Shown piece by piece: positions 57,982 through 64,000 of a DNA stretch of 64,000 bases (its first letter is position 1; each line of letters starts with the position of its first letter). The stretch comes from Enterobacter asburiae (lineage in GTDB: Bacteria; Pseudomonadota; Gammaproteobacteria; Enterobacterales; Enterobacteriaceae). The stretch spans positions 1-64,000 of the forward strand of contig NZ_JAKCMV010000013.1 of the NCBI RefSeq assembly GCF_021440515.1, in the 5' to 3' direction. The notes below the pieces were generated by a model. It was given only the letters and a program-made list of their open reading frames with translations. It was not told the DNA's origin and did no database searches. The position numbers were made by a program, and so were the translations under genes.

Positions 57982-58587
57982 CTATTTAATCAGGTCATCC
58001 CCGGCCACTAACCCCAGCTCAAACCCGGTGGCTAAGACAAACAACAGAATTAACCACCTGGGGATTTTCCGGTTAACGCGCGAGAACGCTTTCTGCACGG
58101 GTTGAGAAGTCGGCCCGGCGTGGACGGCAGGCTCAGCGTCCAGCGTTTCGACGCGCGTGTCCGCAGGCACGATAAAACCTTTGCTGCGCACCGTCACGAT
58201 GATGTCAGTGCTCAAGCCCGATTTTTTAAGCGACTTACGCAAAAGAGAAATATTTTGATAAAAGGTATTTTGCGACACCACGATACCGCGCGACTGCCAG
58301 ACCACCTCCATAAAACTGTCCCTGGAAACGACCTCGCCTCTTTTTTCTAGCAACAGCTGTAAACATCGTGCCGTCGGAGCGTGAAGTGTAATAATTCTCG
58401 TTTGATCGTCCAGCGGCCTTAATTCACAAGAATGCGCATCAAAAATTATTTCACCATTAATCATAAATAAATTCATAGACATGGTTCGATAGCCATCCCT
58501 GTTGGTTGAATTAAGATAATCGATAATCGTCCTTCCCGGACTGTTTTTAAATCGAACGCAGGAACAAACGGAGGTAAAAACATCCAT
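57982..58587 (-). CDS. membrane-anchored winged-helix regulator (ToxR/CadC-like)
   Basis: Up to 201 residues. An OmpR/PhoB-type winged helix (about 45-145, TLHAPTARCLQLLLEKRGEVVSRDSFMEVVW and the recognition part VSQNTFYQNISLLRKSL) is followed by a basic linker and a transmembrane helix (about 178-195, WLILLFVLATGFELGLVAG). Only a few residues follow, so there is almost no periplasmic sensor. The start is uncertain: MSMNLFMINGE at 58,482 would remove 35 poorly conserved residues. It is divergent from the exporter genes and is the natural candidate for their control. Confidence 0.8.
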   Translation of the reverse strand: MDVFTSVCSCVRFKNSPGRTIIDYLNSTNRDGYRTMSMNLFMINGEIIFDAHSCELRPLDDQTRIITLHAPTARCLQLLLEKRGEVVSRDSFMEVVWQSRGIVVSQNTFYQNISLLRKSLKKSGLSTDIIVTVRSKGFIVPADTRVETLDAEPAVHAGPTSQPVQKAFSRVNRKIPRWLILLFVLATGFELGLVAGDDLIK

Positions 58588-58913
58588 TCACAGTATTTAT
58601 TCCAATGGAAAGAAACATCCTATCATAATAACCCGGATATAAAAAAGGGGCCTGTTTCCTGGAGAAGCTGAAATGAACAGCGTGACATATAGGAGGAGTA
58701 TATTAATCCAGTTATTTTCTGATTTTATTCTTCCCTTTCCGATTTGTTCCGGGACAGGTCATTTTACCCCTTTCAGTGTGCTAAGATGCGGTCCGAAATT
58801 CGGTCTGACAACATTCCTGACACATATATTATTTGCCAGGTATATAGACTTTTCGCCTAAGTATAATCCACGCAAATAAAGTCACTTTCATATATAAGGA
58901 TAATATCTATTAC
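58588..58913. promoter_or_regulatory. regulator-exporter divergent region
   Basis: 326 bases, AT-rich. A TATAAT box at 58,862-58,867 lies about 45 bases before the fusion-protein ATG but has no good -35 element, suggesting an activator-dependent promoter. A 68-codon open frame (58,673-58,879) with GGAG eight bases upstream has two hydrophobic stretches, but its rare codons and the overlap with the TATAAT box argue against a gene. No double-glycine leader peptide was found here. Confidence 0.5.
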
Positions 58914-60200
58914 ATGGGAAACGATCTCTATCGCAAGGAAGCGATTGATTATAAAAAGAACCACTGGAAAGGAAATGCTTTATTGCTGGCCGGGATGCCC
59001 GCAGGGTTAATCAGCCTGATCGCTTTCGCATTTATCCTTATTTTGATCTCTACGCTCACCTTTTGCAGCTATACGCAGCGGATAGACGTGCGCGGTGAGG
59101 TGATTTCCCTGCCTCATTCCATCAACGTGTTCGCGCCTCAGCAGGGTTTCGTGGTGAAAAAGCACGTCGAAACGGGCGATATTGTCAGCAAAGGCGCGCC
59201 GCTGTACGAGCTGGACGTGTCCCGTTATACCGTCAACGGGAACGTCACCGACGCACTCAACGCCGTAATTAGCGCTAAAATCACCAACGCTGAAGAGATC
59301 ATCGAGAAAATCCGCGAAAACAAAGCCGAAACCCTCGATGCGCTGGATACCCAGGTCAGACAGTATGAAAGCTCGCTCAAAGAAACCACCGCCATGCTGG
59401 CAAACGCGGATGCCGGGCTAAAAAAAATGAAAAGCAACCTGACCAGCTATGATTCCTATCTCAAGCAGGGGCTTATCACCAAAGATCAGTATAACTATCA
59501 GCACTCTTTATATTTCCAGCAGCAAGGCACCTATCAGTCGCTGGTGAGCCAAAAAATGCAGCTTGATTCCCAGCTTACGCAGCTGAAAAGCGACCGGATT
59601 ATTAAAGCGGCAGATTTCGACAATCAAATTTCTACCCAAAAAAACCAGATCAACGATTATAAAAATCAGGAAGTGGAATCGAATGCCAATGGCAACGCGG
59701 TGATAAAAGCGACGGCAGCGGGTAAAGTTGAATCTGTCGCCGTAACCGTTGGGCAAATGGTCGATAAAGGCAGCAGTCTGGCGCAAATTAAACCCACCGG
59801 GAATATAGAATATTATCTGATCCTGTGGCTGCCGAATAATAGTCTTCCCTACGTGAAGCCAGGGGATATTGTCAATATTCGCTACGACGCGTTTCCGTCG
59901 GACAAATTTGGTCAATTCCCCGGCGAAGTGGTTTCCCTGTCGTCGGTGCCGGCCTCGCGTCAGGAAATGGCGGAATACACTAACGTCGCCACCGGCTCCA
60001 GCCAGCAGGAGCTGGCGCTGTATAAAGCCATCGTAAAAATTAAAAATACGACATTTCACTACAACGGAAAAACCCTTGAACTCTCCAACGGCTTAAAAGC
60101 CCAGGCGATAGTATTTCTGGAAGAGCGCCCGCTATATATGTGGATGTTCACGCCGGTTTATAAGATTGCACAAAGCGTGAGTGGCCCACTTCATGAATAA
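58914..60200 (+). CDS. HlyD/CvaA-family membrane fusion protein of a peptide exporter
   Basis: 428-residue periplasmic adaptor of a type I secretion system. A short cytoplasmic N-terminus, transmembrane helix at about 31-50, then a biotinyl-lipoyl-like half (VFAPQQGFVVKKHVETGDIVSKG, about 75-100), a long coiled coil (about 105-250) and the second lipoyl half with VIKATAAGKVESVAVTVGQMVDKGSSLAQI, ending in the beta-barrel region. This is the architecture of CvaA/MchE, the adaptors of class II microcin export with TolC. No TolC gene is in the window. Its 3' end overlaps the ABC transporter start, so both are translated together. Confidence 0.9.
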   Translation: MGNDLYRKEAIDYKKNHWKGNALLLAGMPAGLISLIAFAFILILISTLTFCSYTQRIDVRGEVISLPHSINVFAPQQGFVVKKHVETGDIVSKGAPLYELDVSRYTVNGNVTDALNAVISAKITNAEEIIEKIRENKAETLDALDTQVRQYESSLKETTAMLANADAGLKKMKSNLTSYDSYLKQGLITKDQYNYQHSLYFQQQGTYQSLVSQKMQLDSQLTQLKSDRIIKAADFDNQISTQKNQINDYKNQEVESNANGNAVIKATAAGKVESVAVTVGQMVDKGSSLAQIKPTGNIEYYLILWLPNNSLPYVKPGDIVNIRYDAFPSDKFGQFPGEVVSLSSVPASRQEMAEYTNVATGSSQQELALYKAIVKIKNTTFHYNGKTLELSNGLKAQAIVFLEERPLYMWMFTPVYKIAQSVSGPLHE

Positions 60201-62319
60201 GATATTGTTTAACTCCATTACGGAAAAACTGAATTTTTCCTTACGGAAAACCACGCCGGTGATTTTGCAGTCTGAAGCCTCCGAATGCGGTATCGCCTGT
60301 CTGGCAATGATTGCGGGCTACTACGGTCTGTCCATCGACCTGTTTAACTTCCACCAGCGCTTTGGCAGCCCTTCTCAGGGGGTGTCGCTGCTCTCATTAA
60401 GCCAGACCGCACAGCGCGCCGGGCTGCAAAACCGCGCGCTGACGCTGGATCTCGATGAGATCAAGCAGCTGAAGTTGCCCTGCGTGCTGCACTGGGGCAT
60501 GAACCACTACGTGGTCTTAACCAACGTGAAGAAATCGAGCTTTATCGTCCACGATCCGGCGCTCGGCAAACGGGTGATTGGGATGCAGGAGATGTCGAAC
60601 TTCTTCACCGGCGTGGCGCTTGAGCTGTGGCCCGACCAAAGCTTTAAGCAGGAAACGGCGAAATCCCGCTTACGTCTGCTGGATCTGATGCGCAATATCG
60701 TGGGGCTGAAAAGCACCCTGATCAAAATCTTCGCCCTCTCGGTGATGATTGAGGCCATCGGCCTGCTGCTGCCCGTGGGGACACAGCTGGTCACCGATCA
60801 TGTGATTATGGCCCACGACCAGAGCCTGCTGGCGGTGATCTGTATCGGGCTGGTGTCGTTTATCCTGTTTCGCACCTTCATCAGCATGCTGCGGGCCTGG
60901 ACATCGTTAACGCTGAACACCCTGACCGACATCCAGTGGAAAACCACCCTGTTCGATCACTTGACCCGCCTGCCGCTGTCGTTTTTTGAAAAACGCCATC
61001 TGGGGGATATTCAGTCGCGCTTCTCCTCGCTGGATACCATTCGATCCACCTTCACCAACAGCATCGTATCGGGGGTGATCGACTCGATCATGACGGTTGG
61101 GCTGCTGATCATGCTCTCGCTGTACGGCGGCTGGCTGGTCTGGGTGGTCGTTGGGTTTACCGCCTGTTACGCCATCATGCGTCTGGCGACCTACCGCTTC
61201 TACCGTCAGGTTTCTGAGGAGCAGGTGATCAAAGGGGCGCGTTCCAGCTCGCACTTTATGGAAACGCTCTACGGTATTGCCACCGTAAAAGCGCTGAATC
61301 TCAAGGAGCGTCGCTCCAAAAACTGGCTGAATATCAACATCGACGCCTGCAACGCCGGGATCAAACAAACCCGCTTTGACATGATGTTCAGCGGGATCAA
61401 CACCTTTATCTCGACTATCGATCAGGTGGCAATCCTGTGGCTCGGCGCCGTGATGGTGATCGACAATAACATGACGCTTGGGATGTTTATGGCCTTCAAC
61501 GCCTATCGCGGCCAGTTCTCCCAGCGGGCGTCGAGCCTGATCGACCTGGTGATGCAGGTGCGGATGCTCTCATTGCACAATGAACGTCTGTCGGAAATTG
61601 CCTTTAGCGAGCCTGAGGCGGAAATGCCGGTTCGCCGCGTCTTTGAAGAGAATGCCGGCGTCAAGCTGGAGCTTAAAAACCTGAGCTACCAGTACGATCC
61701 TTTCTCTCAGCCGATATTCGCGAATCTGGATCTGACCATTACGCCGGGCGAGTCTCTGGCGCTGGTCGGCCCGTCCGGGGTGGGGAAAACCACGCTGCTG
61801 AAGGTGATGTGCGGCCTGCTCGCCCCCACCAGCGGGGACGTGTTAGCCAACAACCTCGATATCAACAAAATCGGCCTCAACAACTACCGCCTGAGCACCG
61901 CCTGCGTGTTGCAGGAAGACCGCCTGTTCTCCGGCTCTATCGCGGAAAACATCTGCGGGTTTGAAGACAACGCCGATCAGGCGTTTATCGAAGCCTGCGC
62001 GCGTAACAGCAATATTCACGACGAGATTATGAACATGCCGATGGGCTACGAAACGCTGATTGGCGAGCTGGGGCTGGGCATTTCCGGCGGACAAAAACAG
62101 CGTCTGCTGATCGCACGCGCCCTTTACCGTAAACCGAACATTCTGTTTATGGACGAGGCGACCAGCCACCTCGATTTGAATAACGAATCCTGCATCAATC
62201 AGGCGATTTCAGGCCTGAGCATTACCCGCGTGATCGTTGCACACCGGCCATCGACGATTGCGTCCGCCGATCGCGTGGTCGATTTATCGGCATACCGCAC
62301 GCAACGTCACGCCCATTAA
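60193..62319 (+). CDS. peptidase-containing ABC transporter (CvaB/MchF type), microcin exporter
   Basis: 708 residues from the ATG at 60,193, which overlaps the adaptor's stop region. An N-terminal C39 peptidase domain (about 20-140) has the full catalytic set Q26, C32, H105 and D121, the same numbering reported for the colicin V exporter CvaB; it would cut double-glycine-type leaders. Then comes a six-helix membrane domain (about 165-440) and an ATPase domain with Walker A GPSGVGKTT from 526, signature SGGQKQR from 631, Walker B with D654-E655 and the H-loop in IVAHRPSTI. All key residues are present, so it looks active. The cargo gene is not adjacent; the best candidate is at 28.2 kb. Confidence 0.93.
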   Translation: MNKILFNSITEKLNFSLRKTTPVILQSEASECGIACLAMIAGYYGLSIDLFNFHQRFGSPSQGVSLLSLSQTAQRAGLQNRALTLDLDEIKQLKLPCVLHWGMNHYVVLTNVKKSSFIVHDPALGKRVIGMQEMSNFFTGVALELWPDQSFKQETAKSRLRLLDLMRNIVGLKSTLIKIFALSVMIEAIGLLLPVGTQLVTDHVIMAHDQSLLAVICIGLVSFILFRTFISMLRAWTSLTLNTLTDIQWKTTLFDHLTRLPLSFFEKRHLGDIQSRFSSLDTIRSTFTNSIVSGVIDSIMTVGLLIMLSLYGGWLVWVVVGFTACYAIMRLATYRFYRQVSEEQVIKGARSSSHFMETLYGIATVKALNLKERRSKNWLNINIDACNAGIKQTRFDMMFSGINTFISTIDQVAILWLGAVMVIDNNMTLGMFMAFNAYRGQFSQRASSLIDLVMQVRMLSLHNERLSEIAFSEPEAEMPVRRVFEENAGVKLELKNLSYQYDPFSQPIFANLDLTITPGESLALVGPSGVGKTTLLKVMCGLLAPTSGDVLANNLDINKIGLNNYRLSTACVLQEDRLFSGSIAENICGFEDNADQAFIEACARNSNIHDEIMNMPMGYETLIGELGLGISGGQKQRLLIARALYRKPNILFMDEATSHLDLNNESCINQAISGLSITRVIVAHRPSTIASADRVVDLSAYRTQRHAH

Positions 62320-62338
62320 CCGGAAAAGGAACTCTACG

Positions 62339-63196
62339 ATGGCCATTACAGGCATAAATACCGCCCCTATTAAAAAAGATAACCGTCTGCACGTCATGAC
62401 GTTTAAATTCCGCGATGAAAACCGCCAGGATCGCATTATCTATATGCCCTTAACTACCCTGGTCGATTTCCTGATGGTGTTACGCAGCCGGACGCTAAAA
62501 ATAGCCGCGCGCCTCGCCCAAAACGATGCAACCTATAAAGCGAAAACCATCGCCCAGGCAGAAGCGCTCTCGCAAAATATCCCGGCAATCTTCGAGCAGG
62601 ACGTGATGCAGCCTGATGCAGGAAATCTGGTGATGGCGTTCGCCCCGAAATTCCAGGAAGAGCGATTTTCACTCGTGATGAGTATGCAAAACGAGCAAAT
62701 CGTGATGATTGATATCGACGATCTTCAGGTCGAATTTATCATTCTGGCGATCCGTCAGGCCATTGAAGCCATCCATGATCATGAAACAATGAATATTATC
62801 GCCTCGCTGCTCGATTTTATTCAGCTCTGCTTCGTTGACCTCGCCTCCCCGGACAGCGAGGATTACCGTGAAATCAGCCATGAAGGCTGGAAACAGGCGT
62901 TATTTACCCATCACGTTGCGGTGCTGTACTGCTTTGATACCGAACAGGGGCAGCAAATTCTTGCCGGGACGATGATGAAGTGCAGCGAGGAAGAGGGATC
63001 GGAGGGGCTGGATAGCATCGTAAAACGCGTTGCGCTGATGACGCCGGGCCTTCAGGCATTGCAGCAGAAGCACAGGCTCTGCCAGACTTTTGCCCGTAAA
63101 GTGCCGACGCAGCCGGGTCAGATGGTCACTAAAGAATTCTGTCATAAAACGCTGCGCGCTTACCGCGCTGAGGCGCAGGCGAGCTTAAACGCTTAA
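62339..63196 (+). CDS. yjeJ: YjeJ-family protein of unknown function
   Basis: 285-residue soluble protein similar to E. coli YjeJ in order and in several segments (MAI-GxNT start, SLLDFIQLCFVD, HEGWKQALFTHHVAVLY). No membrane segment, no signal peptide, no catalytic motif recognised. In E. coli yjeJ lies directly beside epmB. Here it starts only 19 bases after the ABC transporter with AAAGGA upstream, so it probably shares the exporter transcript. Whether it helps the exporter or is simply a resident gene is open. Confidence 0.8.
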   Translation: MAITGINTAPIKKDNRLHVMTFKFRDENRQDRIIYMPLTTLVDFLMVLRSRTLKIAARLAQNDATYKAKTIAQAEALSQNIPAIFEQDVMQPDAGNLVMAFAPKFQEERFSLVMSMQNEQIVMIDIDDLQVEFIILAIRQAIEAIHDHETMNIIASLLDFIQLCFVDLASPDSEDYREISHEGWKQALFTHHVAVLYCFDTEQGQQILAGTMMKCSEEEGSEGLDSIVKRVALMTPGLQALQQKHRLCQTFARKVPTQPGQMVTKEFCHKTLRAYRAEAQASLNA

Positions 63197-63244
63197 ACAG
63201 CAGCGGTTTCCCTCTCTTTTACGGGAGGGAAACCCGCGCTCACA

Positions 63245-63598
63245 TCAGTTCGGGCACTTATAAACCTGGCCGTTCATCTGGCTCGCGGTCGGCACGAAGC
63301 TCGACAGCATCCCCTGCGTTGGGCTGCTCACGCCGTAAATCACGTTGCCGCCCATTGCCGCCGCCTGGTTACGCAACGCGTTCGCCGCGCCGCGCATAGA
63401 GCCGCCCTCTTCGCCGTGCTGGCCTGACATCCAGTTGCTTTGCTCACCGGTAGCGGTGCCCAGCAGCTGGCATTCACTGCCCGGCTTATCTTCCACAAAG
63501 CGAACGCTCTGACCCGCAGCCGACAGCTCATTACTGGAGCTACAGCCCGCCAGCAGCAACGCTGCCCCTACGATCCCTGCACAGACTTTTACGCGCAT
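63245..63598 (-). CDS. yjeI: YjeI, DUF4156 lipoprotein
   Basis: 117-residue lipoprotein as in E. coli. Lipobox LLAGC with acylated C19, then SSSNELSAAGQSVR and the conserved GGSMRGAANALRNQAAAMGGNVIYG. Function unknown. The start at 63,598 gives the lipoprotein signal; a longer in-frame version runs into the groL terminator. Lies downstream of groL on the same strand, beyond its terminator. Confidence 0.95.
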   Translation of the reverse strand: MRVKVCAGIVGAALLLAGCSSSNELSAAGQSVRFVEDKPGSECQLLGTATGEQSNWMSGQHGEEGGSMRGAANALRNQAAAMGGNVIYGVSSPTQGMLSSFVPTASQMNGQVYKCPN

Positions 63599-63672
63599 GT
63601 TATTCCTCGTTTTCAATAAGCTGGACAGTAGTTGTCCGTGTGTAAACCTTATACCTAAAAGATGACCAAAAG

Positions 63673-63706
63673 AAAAACCCCCAGACATTTCTGCCCGGGG
63701 GTTTTT
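63673..63706. terminator. groL terminator
   Basis: AAAAACCCCC and GGGGGTTTTT form a strong symmetrical stem 45 bases after the groL stop; the T run works on the minus strand and also on the plus strand. Confidence 0.9.
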
Positions 63707-63750
63707 CAATTATGGGAGATACGCCCTGAAGATATCAGGGCGCAGGGCAA

Positions 63751-64000
<250 letters not shown>

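Noticed and set aside
58862-58867. TATAAT as a strong constitutive promoter of the exporter
   Set aside because: No hexamer resembling TTGACA lies at 16-18 bases upstream; treated as a possible activator-dependent promoter only.
58673-58879. 68-codon frame before the exporter, considered as an immunity or precursor gene
   Set aside because: It has a fair ribosome site and two hydrophobic patches, but uses many rare codons, has no double-glycine leader, and overlaps the likely exporter promoter. Kept only as a remark in the intergenic entry.

Overview
The window is a chromosomal segment from a member of the Enterobacteriaceae close to Enterobacter/Lelliottia. Almost every gene has an obvious Escherichia coli counterpart, and the order follows the E. 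coli 94-95 minute region in reverse, from ytfE/cycA to groL. Coding regions are GC-rich, and the AmpC is close to Enterobacter-type class C enzymes. The genus cannot be fixed from the sequence alone. I saw no insertion sequence, prophage or CRISPR array.

Layout. 1-7.1 kb: chemoreceptor (cut by the window edge), NsrR-controlled ytfE, cycA, fklB, ytfB, an EamA exporter. 6.7-8.2 kb: rpsF-priB-rpsR-rplI ribosomal operon. 8.4-17.2 kb: the L-ascorbate regulon (ulaABCDEF, divergent ulaG, ulaR), yjfP and three small YhcN/DUF1471 envelope proteins (yjfY, bsmA, yjfN). 17.3-22.4 kb: a Cache-domain chemoreceptor, aidB, an MHS-type MFS transporter. 22.4-27.9 kb: rlmB, rnr, nsrR, purA, yjeT. 28.2 kb: a small gene with the features of a class II microcin precursor. 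28.6-38.8 kb: the nnr-tsaE-amiB-mutL-miaA-hfq-hflX-hflK-hflC superoperon. 38.8-46.9 kb: queG, three tRNA-Gly(GCC), orn, rsgA, psd, mscM. 47.1-48.1 kb: two accessory genes. 48.3-57.9 kb: epmA, frdABCD, ampC without ampR, blc, gdx/sugE behind a guanidine-II riboswitch, a LuxR-type regulator, ecnB, efp, epmB. 58-63.2 kb: a membrane-anchored winged-helix regulator, a membrane fusion protein and a peptidase-containing ABC transporter of the colicin V exporter type, and yjeJ. 63.2-64 kb: yjeI and the 3' end of groL.

The most interesting content is a possible split microcin system. The peptide gene at 28,241-28,531 has a 15-residue double-glycine-type leader. The matching kind of exporter (HlyD-like fusion protein plus C39-peptidase ABC transporter with C32/H105/D121) lies 30 kb away, inserted between epmB and yjeJ, which are otherwise close neighbours in E. 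coli. No immunity gene is evident beside the peptide. A perfect 18-bp palindrome precedes the peptide gene and a ToxR/CadC-like regulator precedes the exporter. The functional link between peptide and exporter is inference.

Other regulatory content read from the sequence: a perfect NsrR operator before ytfE with nsrR itself in the window, flagellar sigma-28-type promoters before both chemoreceptors, UlaR-type inverted repeats between ulaA and ulaG, an FNR-like site before frdA, a stringent-type tRNA promoter, and two families of interspersed palindromic repeats between genes.
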